Shown here piece after piece: positions 11,292 to 21,897 of a DNA stretch of 64,000 nt (position 1 is the first letter of the stretch; each line of letters starts with the position of its first letter). This DNA comes from Peronospora farinosa (Eukaryota > Oomycota > Peronosporomycetes > Peronosporales > Peronosporaceae). The stretch spans positions 372,001 through 436,000 of the forward strand of contig CANTFK010000633.1 in assembly GCA_947646735.1 (NCBI GenBank), in the 5' to 3' direction. The notes below the pieces were generated by a model. It had not been told where the DNA came from, made no database searches, and was given only the letters and a program-made list of their open reading frames with translations. The translations under genes and the position numbers were made by a program.

Positions 11292-13193
11292 ATGACCCTG
11301 ATCCCGTCCAGTATCTACGGGCCGAAGAGCTTCCGCGAATGCTGGGGTGACTACCGCACGGAGGCCGACCTGGAGGACCCTTCTCTGCCACTTTATCGCT
11401 TCCAGCGTGACCTGCCGCGTCTGCCTGTGCCTCCACTGGCCGACACCGTTGCTTTATACTTAGAGACACTGCAGCCGCTCGTGTCACCAGCTGAGATCGC
11501 TCACTCCAATGAACTGGCCGCCGTCTTTTTGAGACCTGGTGGTATTGGTGAGGAACTGCAGCGTCGTCTTGTGTCGAGAGCTATGGACCGCAATGACTCG
11601 AGCTTCCTCTCGGAGTGGTGGAACACCTTAGGATATCTACAAGTACGTGATCCTGTCGTGTTTAACGTAAGTTATTTCTTCCACTTTGCAGACAGTGTGC
11701 ATGCGGCTCAACGCTCTAATGTAGGACGAGCAGCAGCACTCTTAAGGGGATCCGTTCTCTTTGCTCGCCAAGTGGCAGATGGATCACTGGAGCCGGAACA
11801 AATAGGCCTAAAGAAGACACCCGTCTGTGCAACAGCCTACAAGTACATGTTTAATGCTTGTCGTATTCCACGACGTAAACAAGACTCGTACAGGATCTAT
11901 GACCCGAAGACGCACACTTATGCAGTGATTATGCGTCACAACAAGTTTTTTAAGCTGGAGCTTCTTGACCCGCGTACACGGGATCCTTTGGGCTTTGAGG
12001 CACTGTGCTTCCAATTGGCTAGAATATTAGATGTTGCAGGTGCTAAGGAGTCGGCATTGGGAGCACTTACTTCTCAGAATCGGGACGTCTGGGCGGATGC
12101 TCGTAGAGAATTGATCCGAGCTTCTCCGAAGAACGAGGAGTCATTGCGTGCCATTGAGAGCTCGCTGCTGATTGTCAACATGGATGATGAAGCACCAGTG
12201 TCGCGTACGGAGGTAGCACGTGGTCTTTGGCACGGCAATGGACGCAACCGCTTCTTTGACAAGTGTGTACAGATTGTGGTCTTCGAGAATGGCAAAGCTG
12301 GACTTCTTGGTGAGCACTCGATGCTCGATGGCATGCCCATGGCACGCTATGCGGACTATTTATTGTCACGCCTGCATCATGGTCAGATTGACTTGGGTCG
12401 CCGCGGACAGACAACTGCACAATTAGAAGGGTCACTGGATGCCCCGAAGCAGATCACGTTTCGCTTTACGGCTCAGACGCTCCGCGATATCGCTGAAGCA
12501 GAAAAATGTTTTGATCAGACGGTGATCGACCACGAAGTCTTCGTTCAGGCCTTTTACGGCTACGGTGCTCGCTCCATTAAAGGATTCCGTTGCAGTCCGG
12601 ATGCTTTTGTTCAGCTCGCTATACAGCTTGCCTACAAGAAGCTGTTCGAGAAAAATGCGGCCACGTATGAGGCTTCGCAGACACGAATCTTTTTGCACGG
12701 CCGCACGGAAACTACGCGTAGTTGCTCAGCAGCTAGTGCCAAGTTTACTGATGTGATGATGGACGCGTCAGGTGTCGTTACCACTGAAGAAAAGAAGAAA
12801 TATCTGCTAGCTGCTGCGAATGGGCACGTTGCGTACATGCGTAAGGCTGGCGCCGGTCGCGGCGTGGACCGCCACATCTTGGGCCTGAAGTTGTTGGTTC
12901 AGCCTGGTGAGAGCGTGCCGTTCTTTGAGGATCCAGTTATGGCGAAAGCTAGTCGCTGGCTCATTTCCACAAGTCACCTGACTAACGAACTGTTTGATGG
13001 CTGGGGCTGGGGTGAGGTTGTACCCGAAGGCTTGGGTATCGCCTATAGCGTTAAGAACCATTCCATCCAGTTCAACATTGCATGCCGTCAGCACGGTAGC
13101 TGGGGAGCTCGAATGGGCCACCTTCTTGAAGAGAGCCTACTCGAAATGCAGCTGCTCTTCGATCAACCCAAGGAAATTGGTGCCAAGCTGTAG
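11292..13193 (+). CDS. carnitine O-acyltransferase, probably peroxisomal
   Basis: This single-exon gene encodes 633 residues. ATG 11292 is the first ATG in a frame that opens earlier. It transfers acyl groups between CoA and carnitine. Family hallmarks are the catalytic His342 in GEHSMLDGMP, the carnitine/CoA-binding stretch ETTRSCSAAS, and GWGWGEVVPEGLGIAYS near the C-terminus. The length fits carnitine acetyltransferase or CrAT/CrOT-like enzymes and lacks the N-terminal membrane segments of CPT1. The protein ends in -AKL, a peroxisomal targeting signal (PTS1). No mitochondrial presequence is apparent after the chosen start. Acyl chain preference is not determinable by eye. Confidence 0.93.
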   Translation: MTLIPSSIYGPKSFRECWGDYRTEADLEDPSLPLYRFQRDLPRLPVPPLADTVALYLETLQPLVSPAEIAHSNELAAVFLRPGGIGEELQRRLVSRAMDRNDSSFLSEWWNTLGYLQVRDPVVFNVSYFFHFADSVHAAQRSNVGRAAALLRGSVLFARQVADGSLEPEQIGLKKTPVCATAYKYMFNACRIPRRKQDSYRIYDPKTHTYAVIMRHNKFFKLELLDPRTRDPLGFEALCFQLARILDVAGAKESALGALTSQNRDVWADARRELIRASPKNEESLRAIESSLLIVNMDDEAPVSRTEVARGLWHGNGRNRFFDKCVQIVVFENGKAGLLGEHSMLDGMPMARYADYLLSRLHHGQIDLGRRGQTTAQLEGSLDAPKQITFRFTAQTLRDIAEAEKCFDQTVIDHEVFVQAFYGYGARSIKGFRCSPDAFVQLAIQLAYKKLFEKNAATYEASQTRIFLHGRTETTRSCSAASAKFTDVMMDASGVVTTEEKKKYLLAAANGHVAYMRKAGAGRGVDRHILGLKLLVQPGESVPFFEDPVMAKASRWLISTSHLTNELFDGWGWGEVVPEGLGIAYSVKNHSIQFNIACRQHGSWGARMGHLLEESLLEMQLLFDQPKEIGAKL

Positions 13194-13344
13194 GCGTGAA
13201 GTCAAAGAGCAAGAAAAGTTGCACGAAATGGTTTGGAAGGCGAGAGGAAGAAACTAGGCACGAATCAGACCATAACATGCAAACCATTACACTGTACAAC
13301 TTTCGAAAGTTGCAAACCAAATGAGGCGCTCTTCCCTCTTACAC

Positions 13345-13881
13345 TTACTCCCCAAGAATTTCTCGTAATTCAGCCTCCGGAATCAGTGAGCAGTGGCAGG
13401 ATCCCCAAAGGCTCAGGCACGTGAAGCAAAATTGATGACCATTGGGGCACGCCATGTGCACACATCCAAAGTCACGCTGCACACCAATACCACAACCTGG
13501 ACATTGTTTAGCTCCTACGGCCTTCACCGTTTTCGTGTATTCAGCATCAGACTCCAGGTCCGATATCTTCCACTCTCTCTCCATCGCGAGCTTTTGGTAC
13601 TTGGCGTAGTCTCCGGGTCTAGTCAGTGCTTCACGCACATAGTCGTCAGGAAGCTCTTTCTTGCAGCAACGAAGCGGTACAAGTGCGCGGTCGCCCAATG
13701 CTAGACGACACATGCACAAAATGCACGACTGGCAGTAATAGTGGCCACATGGCGCGACCCTCATTGCACCCTTGTCGACCTGCACAGTGCAGCTGACGCA
13801 GCTAACACCCGACTTGCGACGGGTCACCTTAAACGACACAGTTTTCTTCCTTTGGTTCAGAGTAATTCGCTTGGCACACAT
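13345..13881 (-). CDS. RING/IBR-type zinc-binding protein, short paralogue
   Basis: The frame is open from about 13974 but its first ATG is at 13879-13881, giving 178 residues. It has CVSCTVQ..CGHYYCQSCI, then CCKKELPDDYV and the IBR-like module CPGCGIGVQRDFGCVHMAC..HQFCFTC. This is the same order and spacing as in the protein at 8515-9258, including the DYV.EAL linker and the SDLESDAEY / DLQSDREY block. It lacks the acidic N-terminal half of that paralogue, so an upstream exon is possible. A role in ubiquitin transfer is inferred from the domain. Confidence 0.75.
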   Translation of the reverse strand: MCAKRITLNQRKKTVSFKVTRRKSGVSCVSCTVQVDKGAMRVAPCGHYYCQSCILCMCRLALGDRALVPLRCCKKELPDDYVREALTRPGDYAKYQKLAMEREWKISDLESDAEYTKTVKAVGAKQCPGCGIGVQRDFGCVHMACPNGHQFCFTCLSLWGSCHCSLIPEAELREILGE

Positions 13882-14067
13882 TAACACGTCGCCGAAACAA
13901 TGCGCTTGAAAGCGCTCGTGGACGTTTTCAAATGGGTACAAAAAGCTGATAGTAGCGATAAAGCTCAGCCACACGAGACGAGTGCCTCTTTGCCTTGTCG
14001 CTGCAGTATTTACTGCCCGTTAGGTTGGAGATTGTTTCCGCAAAAAACCTCGTCCCAGCCAATCTTT

Positions 14068-14784
14068 TCAAGGCATCACCTCACAACAGAAGAATCGTGT
14101 AGCAACCTTGGCCACCCTCGTCATCGCATGCAATAGTGCCAACGCCAACATCAGCAATCCAAACGACGTTACGTACACTGGTAATGGATGTTGCCTTGTA
14201 AGTGCTTCCAAATGGATCGGGACTCGCTTATCGCCATTTAAAAATCCAAGCACGCCCAGCACACAGACAAGAGCCAGCATTTGGCCAGTACCCACCAATA
14301 CCTTGAAACATCCGAAATATACCGTTGCAAGTACCGACCTCGTCGATATCGTGCCCAACGATCGCTCAAATCTCGGACAAGGCTGAAAAACTCGACCACC
14401 TCTTGGCCGCACTTGAATTGGCAGCAAAGGTAGCAATTCACTACTACTCTCGGTAGTCCCCCACTCAGCTAAGTCCATGTCAATGGAATCAGATGCTGAT
14501 GCAGCCAATGAATTGTAGATAAATACATCCGTACAACACAAATAGAAGACGAGGTGTAATAATTCGCTAAAGACTATAACTCCATAGCCACAGAGGGGCA
14601 TCGTCACAACACTCAAGACCGTCCCGATCAACACCATTAGAGCTGCAATTACGCTCAGAGCAGCGCTGCATCCATTAAACAATAGCATGCGCATGATTTT
14701 ACTGGCTAAAACACACGGCCGTACGAGGTTAGACCCGATAGGATGGCGTCCAACCCTCATGCGACGTCGAGAACGGTGGCTCAT
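14068..14784 (-). CDS. four-TM membrane protein of unknown function (paralogue 1)
   Basis: Two ATGs are possible: 14818-14820 and 14782-14784. I prefer the second because the first lies in a direct repeat shared with the promoter. About 238 residues follow, with two hydrophobic hairpins: around CSAALSVIAALMVLIGTVL / VIVFSELLHLVFYLCC and VLATVYFGCFKVLVGTGQML / SFGLLMLALALLHAM. An acidic loop separates them. The C-terminal part (TRSVLA..YF...KLVVG and VAKVATRFFCCEV) matches the protein at 47925-48578. I do not recognise the family. Confidence 0.7.
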   Translation of the reverse strand: MSHRSRRRMRVGRHPIGSNLVRPCVLASKIMRMLLFNGCSAALSVIAALMVLIGTVLSVVTMPLCGYGVIVFSELLHLVFYLCCTDVFIYNSLAASASDSIDMDLAEWGTTESSSELLPLLPIQVRPRGGRVFQPCPRFERSLGTISTRSVLATVYFGCFKVLVGTGQMLALVCVLGVLGFLNGDKRVPIHLEALTRQHPLPVYVTSFGLLMLALALLHAMTRVAKVATRFFCCEVMP

Positions 14785-14797
14785 GGACGATCTTGTT

Positions 14798-14856
14798 GGT
14801 ATTTGTATCGATCTTTGCATACATTTAGATCAAACACCGGTATTTGTATCGATCTT
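14798..14856. repeat. direct repeat in a divergent promoter
   Basis: GGTATTTGTATCGATCTT occurs at 14798-14815 and again at 14839-14856. A degenerate GGTATATGAAG copy follows at about 14880. It lies between the divergently transcribed 4-TM and Tim17-like genes and could carry a shared regulatory site; that role is inferred. Confidence 0.6.
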
Positions 14857-14943
14857 CCGTTACATTTTGAGCCAAATACCGGTATATGAAGCATATGTAA
14901 CTTAGGAGGTTTTCTTTTCTGGACACATTTTGACACGGTAATT

Positions 14944-15632
14944 ATGGGTGACTCGCAGAATTGGTCATCGTTTGAGGAGCCCGAGACGCCCAAGCGTTTT
15001 GATGGCGTGGAAAAACAGATGGATGCAGTGAAGAAAGTGGAAGATAATGATAAGAATACTGGCAAAGGAATGAGTGCGTTGATGGAGCCTATGACGCTGC
15101 GTCATCTGCGCAATCGCCTCATCTTTGGTAGTTTGGTGGGCTTTGTCACGGGCGCCACGTTCGGTGGCAGTATGTATTCATACAGTGTATTTAATATCAA
15201 GGGTTGTAGTGTAGTCATTTTGTAATTGGATACTTAATGCAAATGTGCTGGTTGATTATATAGTTGATGGAGCTAAATTATACATGAAGCAGAATGAGAA
15301 GTTGGCACCTGCTGCTTTGAGTACCATTGCCCGTGGAGCGGCTATAACGGGAGGAGCTTTTTCTGGGTACGACGTGCGATACATTCTCTTCTATTGGTAC
15401 CTTTTTGATTGATGAGAGAGGTTGTTGCTGTAGGTTTTTCTTCTTGTATTGCGGTATCAAAACTGCGTTGGCGACGCAGGGGAAGGATGATTTAACTAGT
15501 GCTGGTATTTCTACGTTAGTTGCTGGCATACCGTTCGTGCGGTCTACGGTAATGCGGCAGAATCTGCCGTATGCTGTCATGCTGGTGGCGCTCGACCACT
15601 TTCATGAGGAGCTCAACGAGTACCGTAAATAA
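14944..15632 (+). CDS. Tim17/Tim22/Tim23-family-like membrane protein
   Basis: Three exons, 14944-15202, 15264-15366 and 15434-15632, keep the frame and give 186 residues. After a charged N-terminus come Gly/Ala-rich hydrophobic segments (LRNRLIFGSLVGFVTGATFGGSM, IARGAAITGGAFSG, FFFLYCGIKTAL). A KDDLTSAGISTLVAG stretch then resembles the R..DD..N...G..TG motif of the Tim17 superfamily. Such proteins act in mitochondrial inner-membrane import or complex I assembly. Which branch this is cannot be judged by eye. The family assignment is moderate; the exon structure is well supported by frame and by GT-AG sites. Confidence 0.65.
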
Positions 15633-17226
15633 AGCGGGAGCTGTTGGGCAGTTCAAATCGTAATTGAAAATGTTGTTTGTGTTGTGCGTTGTCTGGAAGT
15701 TTAATCATGTTCTTGGCAAGTCTTTGTAGCAGTGCTACAGATTGTACAGAGTGGATGCTTTCGATGCAAACCGTGGTCAACTTTAGCGCAAATTTACGAC
15801 TGTTGACGAACCATGAAAGCCACGCGACAGGTCACGGCCAGGCTAAAGCTAGATGTCACCATTATGATGCTAGTCGTCACGAATATGATGCTAGTTCGTA
15901 CCGGTAGGCTGAGCCCTGTACGACAGCTTGCATATTATTGGATTAGCATTCTTTACGGATTTTGAACGCTGTATCGGCCTCGGATCCCCAGAGTTTGAAG
16001 TTTTATCACTGAAACAATCTTAATGGTTTTACATTAGTTGATGCACAAGTAGCCTGTATAAATGGCTACAAGATCATTGATGCTGAGGTACACATTGTGC
16101 ATCAAAGTTGTACTGTTGAAGTGCTTGCTATTTGGGATCAAGTAGCATTGAAACAATCAGTCGTATGTGTTTTTACTTGCTTCTGTCACTGGCGGCTTTC
16201 AATTGATTTTACGGCGTTCCCTCGACATTGCTTGCCATTCATAGCAATGCACAACGGGTCCAATCTTCCAATTGAATCGAATAATTTGCACAAGTATGTT
16301 TACACGCACGACACCTAGTTCAAAAAAACTCTTGCCGAACAGGACACGGTACTAGCTTTGCGCTTGGGATCCGTCTATCTACGTACTCTTGCAGTTCTTG
16401 CCAGCCACAGCCTTCTTTTATTCTTCCTGTAAAAGTAACGGAACTTATGGCATTTGCAGGCTCGTACACGTGACTGGATCTCGTCGGAGTTGAATAAATG
16501 ACCAGGGTTGACGTTGTTTATCTGATGACATGGGGTCGGTAGCCACCCTGATAAGGACTTCGAGCTGGCAAGTATATGATGCGTCGTTCACTTTTAGGGG
16601 CACACCGAAGCAATATCATGGCTAGTTACAACCATTAGTTTTGAAGTTGTTATTACTGTTGTACTTCTTGTTGCAGCCACCATGACATGACCAAGACGGG
16701 CTATTCAGCATATCCTATAATGCAAGACATGGCGAGGTATCCACATTCACAAGGATTAGGAATCGTGAACCCGTAAGTTTTTGCACACATTTCAGGTCTC
16801 AGTGTAACGTCAGGGCCTTACATCGGCTGATTTGACGTCGGTAAGCGCGCGACTGGTGGTCATGTGATACATGACATCTCGTCTCTTGTCTTTGTCCTAA
16901 GTCAAGACGCCCATCATTTGTACGCCATCGAGAATCAATGCGATCGTATAGAACGATAAGTGTTGCCTGAGGCTAAGTCATGCATGGTAATGGCATGGCA
17001 CCTTTCTGGAAAAGCCATCATTCCAAATACCTTTGCCATACCTCTACTCAGCTACTTGATTTCACTACGCTGTGCCTGCACATCACTACCGTCCACCTTT
17101 GAGCACTGCCTTCATTCAAGGCAAAAGCGTACTACTATTTCGTTGTAACGTACTTGGTATTGCTCTGACTTGCACTGGCCTGTTCCGCTGACCACTAGCG
17201 TCGGATCAAATACCGAATACTCAAAG
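15633..17226. other. intergenic, no gene seen
   Basis: This 1.6-kb stretch has only short, unconserved frames on both strands. 15677-15907 and a minus-strand frame near 16370-16560 look vaguely repeat-derived, but I cannot assign them. The end of the region is the promoter of the 7TM-kinase gene. Confidence 0.45.
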
Positions 17227-19316
17227 ATGGCGCTGTCCCAATGGCTTGTAGCGTGGCGCATTGTACATTGGGTTTGCCTCGGATTGGCCATTGTCGCCGC
17301 GCTCTACCTGCTTCTGCACTCGCTGACGTTCCACCGTTTAAAGCGACGCATGGCCGACCTGCTACTCAGCGGCATCGCGTTGGCCGATTTGAGCTTCGTG
17401 GGCTTGGAGACGTGCAAGGAGCTGATGCACACGTCCTACTTCGCACGCTACCGGCAGGAGGACGAAGCAGATGAAGATACTAATTATTCGACGGTGGACT
17501 TTGTGTTGATGCTCTTGAGCCGCTTTAGCTTTTTCATGTCCATGTATTGGATCACCAACCTGTCGCTACTCTTGAGGCTGGGCAGTTTCGAAGCTCTCCA
17601 CGTCAAGAAGAGTTTGCTCCTGTCGTCATTGGCTTCGATGGTCTATGGCTGCCTGCAGGCCGCCCTCCCAATCTTGAATGGACAGGATGGAAATCATTCG
17701 ACACTGGCGTACACAGTGAAAGCTGTGCTCCTATTCCTGATGCAGATGACACCGTTGCTGCTGATACTGACAAATCTTCGTGGTGTGAGGAGGTCTCGTC
17801 TTAGCGCGTCAGCTCAGGGACGGAATGTCATTCGAAGACTTACAGCTTATTGCGTCTGTGCTGCGGCGTTTACGCTGCCGTACGCACTGGTGCTCATCTT
17901 CTCCCGAGACCCTGTCGCGGTCGGGGCGGTTGCTGAAACGCTCAACTACTTGGTTCCTATAGCAAATGCGTTGCTGTTCGGTACAAGTCTAAGCTGTTGC
18001 TGTGCTGTAGCAATAGAGAGAACGACAGTGCCGAATCTGGAAAAGGTGCAAGTCCACGATACTCCATCGTCGTCATTAGTTGTTTCTGCAGAAGTGCTGA
18101 CTGACGGATGTGGAACTCCTCGTGGTACAGCAGGTAGTGTGTATGGCATCAGAGATGAGTTGCTAGCTGGAGGTCTTATTACTGAAATGGAGACGGAAGG
18201 ACCAGCTGTGAAAATTGGCGAGGGATCCAGTGCAGAAGTATACAAGGTGCAATGGGTGGGTATCACCGTCGCGCTCAAATGCTTGCTCTTACAGGCTCGA
18301 AGTAGCTCAGAAGCAGGTCTATACATGACACACCTGGCTGAGCTGCGCTCCGAATTTCTCGATGAGGCTGTGCTCGCTGCGCAGCTTCGACATCCGAACA
18401 TCACACTTTTCATCAAAATGGGCACCTATAAAGGCAGCTTGTGCCTCGTCAAGTAAGCATTGTAAAGGATCTACATACAGATTACTGTGCTGCCTGCTAA
18501 TATCTGCTTGTGATGTTTTGTGTTGCCAGCGAATATTGCGCGCGTGGGTCACTTCGAGATGTTCTTCGTGCGAATCCCCTTCTAGATTGGCATACAAAAG
18601 TGCGTCTAGCCTTTGAGGCAGCTAAAGGTTTGGCTTTCATGCATAACCGCGAGCCAATTTACTTGCATCGAGACCTCAAGGCTTCCAACATCCTCGTGAC
18701 GATTGACTGGACAGCCAAGATTGCAGATTTCGGAATCGCCCGGATTGCTACGGACTTTACAGTGAAGAAACAACACTCATCACAACAAAATTCAATGCAG
18801 TCTCTTGCATCTCTACGATCGATCGATGACAGCATTGTCATGATGGATACAGCAGCGTCCGGGTTGATGACGACTTTTGCTGGTACATGGCGTTGGAATG
18901 CTCCAGAAATCATGAACAATCCCAATGCATGCCGCTTCAATCGTGAAACGGACATGTACAGCTTTGGTGTGGCTTTATGGGAGATTCTAACAAACGGAGC
19001 CGTACCGTTCGGTGACGTAGATTTCGACCATCAGGTGCGGCAGCTCGTAGCAGCAGGCGAGCGACCATTACTACCTCCTGCTTCTTTACGTCGTGCACCT
19101 CCTAAGTTTATCGAAGTTATGCGAGCATGTTGGCATCAACGGCCGGAAAAACGACCGAGTGCCCAAGATGTAATGTTCCATCTTGGATCATTGTCCTACA
19201 CGCTATCAAATAGCTCTGAGAGTTCTACATCGTCCCAGAACACAACACGTTATGTCTTTAGTGATACCTATTATCAAGCGATAGACTCGATTCAAAGTTG
19301 TCCAGGATTATGGTAA
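17227..19316 (+). CDS. 7TM receptor fused to a TKL-type protein kinase (GPCR-TKL)
   Basis: Two exons, 17227-18452 and 18530-19316, encode 670 residues. The first 290 residues hold seven hydrophobic segments: about 8-32, 40-62, 98-125, 137-158, 168-193, 210-231 and 243-268. The topology resembles a G-protein-coupled receptor. A linker leads to a complete kinase: GEGSSAEVYK loop, VALKC lysine, EFLDEAVLAAQLRHPNI helix C, HRDLKASNIL, DFGIAR and GTWRWNAPEIM. All catalytic residues are present. The kinase is tyrosine-kinase-like (TKL). Oomycetes are known for GPCRs joined to accessory catalytic domains, and this fits the GPCR-TKL class. It probably links an external signal to phosphorylation. The stop follows a GTAAGT-like donor, so a further exon is possible. 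Confidence 0.88.
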
Positions 19317-19524
19317 GTAAAGTATTCCACTGTGATGTCTGTAATTTAAAGTAGCTACTATATTGTTAACAAAAGTGGAAAGTATCAATAAGCGTTTTAA
19401 TTCAATCGTTATTTAGGATGTTTGAATTGTTATAGTACTCCTCAACAAGAATATCGATATAATTTCTTGGATAAATTTTACTTAAAATTGATCTTGGATA
19501 TTTTTTAAAATTAAAATTAATATC

Positions 19525-20386
19525 ATGGTCAGGCCGCTTAATAAGGAATGGAAGCTCTTTGGACACAAGTATCGTGTAGCCGGTGCCAAGTGCGCCAAAG
19601 TCGACTGTAAGGCATGTCAGACACAGGTTTCTGCCGCTATTAATCGTTTGCAGTCTCATATACGCGTGTGTCCGGCTCGCTCAGGTCCGATGACGTGTCC
19701 TCGTGATTCCAGCAGCAATACGGACAATTGTTCTAATACGGAGTTATCGGACGCTCTTCCGACGTCTTTAGAGCTTGCACAATATTCATTAGAGGACCCT
19801 ATTACTAGTAATCTAAGTACAGAAGAGACAGACGTAACAAGTGACGCTCCACCAGCAAAAAAACGGCGTCAATCGCCTTCGAAAACACGTGATCGGCCGC
19901 GAAGACATGACGTCGCTATCGCAACGAACGATGAGACTTTCATGGGTCAATGACGTTATAGAAGAAACTGAAAAGACCGTGCAACCAGCAGCCACTTCTG
20001 TGCTTCATAAACGTCGACTGGAGATCGAGGAGAAGCGACTGCATCTTGAAATCAAACGAGATCAGCGTGAAGAGCGTCGAGAACGGCTGGAGCTGGAGAT
20101 ATTAAAGACACAAGCTAGAAAGGAAACATTGTTGATGGAAAAAGAAGGATATGAGGCAAGGGTGCTTCTTGCATTGTCACGTAAGCAATTGTTTGACCAG
20201 GGAGTAGATAAAGACGAGGTCGACCGGATCCTGCCGATTTTGAGCTTCCAGACTAGTTTTGACAACAGTATGTCTGCTACGACTGAGATAGCTACTCTAA
20301 ACACGACCATGATCGAAACGTCTAGTACTTCAAGTAGTTCGGAGAAAGATGTGACGTCGGAAGTCAATGATCCGGAGGCTCTTTGA
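19525..20386 (+). CDS. BED-like zinc finger / coiled-coil protein, frame broken by an intron or frameshift
   Basis: The first frame (ATG 19525, open to 19953) starts MVRPLNKEWKLFG and has a CAKVDCKAC...LQSHIRVCP zinc-binding block like a BED finger. A basic KKRRQSP stretch follows. A second frame, used up to the stop at 20384-20386, holds a long charged coiled coil (HKRRLEIEEKRLHLEIKRDQ). The two frames differ by one. A short intron with acceptor at 19904 (for example 19808-19904) would join them into about 254 residues, but several donors are possible and a real frameshift is not excluded. BED fingers occur in hAT transposases and chromatin proteins; no transposase domain is seen here. Confidence 0.55.
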
Positions 20387-21371
20387 CAAATTGAATGATG
20401 TGGCTAATGCAGCGGTGGTATGACCGAGATACTCCTACATGTATGACACTCAATGATACGTTCTTTGATTGCGGAGTGACTACAAACGCTTAATCATGGA
20501 GACTCAAGCTGGTTGAATTACGTGAAAGCAAGGAGAATCTGGAAGACGAATGGCGTTTAATAGCCCTTAAGAACTGTAGACGCAATATCTCTTGCTTGAT
20601 GAAGAGATTGTTGGATAAATTTGACAGTCGAGTGTACTGTAAGGACCTTCATGACTCAGGTCCTGTCAATACTTGGTCAGTTTTCGAATCGACACCACCA
20701 TAAGCAGTACTGTGTGGTTAGAAAGCTGCGCCCCCCCCTTCCATCAGCCCCACCTGTCACGTGGCAGTTTCTCAACGACCATGTCATAACTGGGTCTCTT
20801 TACTTGAAAAATATCTACACGACAAAGCAAGTTTCAATTGTGCACTTCGACAGAGCGCATGCGAATGACGATCGAACGTCTGGACGAGATTCTTGCGACG
20901 AACAATGATATTTCGCTCGGCAATTGGATGGCAGATGCACGAAAACTTGCACAAGATGCTGAACCTGTCAAGTCGACTGCTTCAATCAGAACGAAGCATG
21001 CAACCAGGTGGTGAAGATAAGTCGTGGAGACCGTCCACGACTATGCAGACAAAGCGTGGACTTGTCTACTACTTGCCTCGTCGGCAGATATGGTTCACTG
21101 AGGTCTGTGAGTCTTATACCCAAGGACGCAAATATTGACGAAACAAGCCTCGTATCGCATTTGCGCTCAAGTAGCAGCTCAACCACGAATAATATCCGAC
21201 CATGACCACTAGTGACACAATCACCGTCTCCAAACGCATCTTTGAAGGGTTCTTGTACAGTCATAAGCATTCGGACTCTGTAGCAATGTAAATGTGATTG
21301 TAGACGGCAAGCAAATGCTTTATACAATCTGCACAATCCAATGCAACCGTCAGCACTAAAGCCTTGCTTTA
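20387..21371. other. intergenic, no gene seen
   Basis: Nearly 1 kb with only short frames on both strands. A minus-strand frame (20986-21336) continues downstream of the mannosidase fragment but resembles nothing I know. Confidence 0.4.
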
Positions 21372-21510
21372 CTACTCAATGGCGATGGTCTCCGTCAAAT
21401 CTTGCAGTGCAGTATGAGACGAGCCATCATCGTTATCGATAGCGGTATCTTCAATCATACCCGCATCCTTAGCAAAGCACACACAGAATGCACGCACCTC
21501 AATCGCCTGT
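21372..21510 (-). pseudogene. fragment of the alpha-mannosidase 3' end
   Basis: The minus strand carries the last 45 codons of the alpha-mannosidase gene at 27025-30174, up to and including the stop position (TAG here, TAA there). By eye about 13 of 136 bases differ (roughly 90% identity). The frame is intact and about 36 of 45 residues agree (QAIEVRAF.VCFAKDA, then EDTAIDNDD..). The rest of the gene is missing. Similarity stops at the stop codon and at about 21510, next to a LINE fragment in the same orientation. This is a recent partial copy, not a working gene. Confidence 0.85.
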
Positions 21511-21584
21511 CCACGCGAAGTTGCTAGAGCATTGTAATGATGGTGGTCACTGCGACCTCTCCAATCGTCCTCCAGGCTGTGACA

Positions 21585-21838
21585 AATTGATCTATGTCTT
21601 CCAGGTACTGGGCTTACAGCTTTGCAGTGACTTGCGTCGAGATGCGTAATACGCTACAGTTTGCGCAGTGCTCAAGCCAATCCAGTAGGTGAGTAGGATG
21701 TTGCAGTGTACTCTCCCAATGACTGATAAGCCAGGACCAGATTGCCTGAGCACGGGGACATCTCCAAAAGAGATACTCCTGGGTCTCCTTTTGGCCTACA
21801 CATTCCAGGGCTGAACCTCGTGATTTACTTGGACACCT
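21585..21838 (-). mobile_element. non-LTR retrotransposon (LINE) ORF2 end with zf-RVT domain, fragment
   Basis: One minus-strand frame runs open to a stop near 21590. It reads CVGQKETQEYLFWRCPRAQ followed by AIWSWLISHWE. This is the C..C..KET..HLFW.CP.AQ.IW pattern of the zinc-binding domain at the end of LINE reverse transcriptases. Only the C-terminal portion is present, with no reverse transcriptase core. It is directly followed (minus strand) by the alpha-mannosidase fragment. Confidence 0.7.
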
Positions 21839-21897
21839 GATCGATTATTTTATGTGTGTGTTCCACACCATTTTGTGAATTTGGTATAGTTTTAAGT

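Noticed and set aside
15677..15907. Plus-strand frame that might derive from a copia gag/protease region
   Set aside because: No DSGA or zinc-knuckle motif; the resemblance is too weak.
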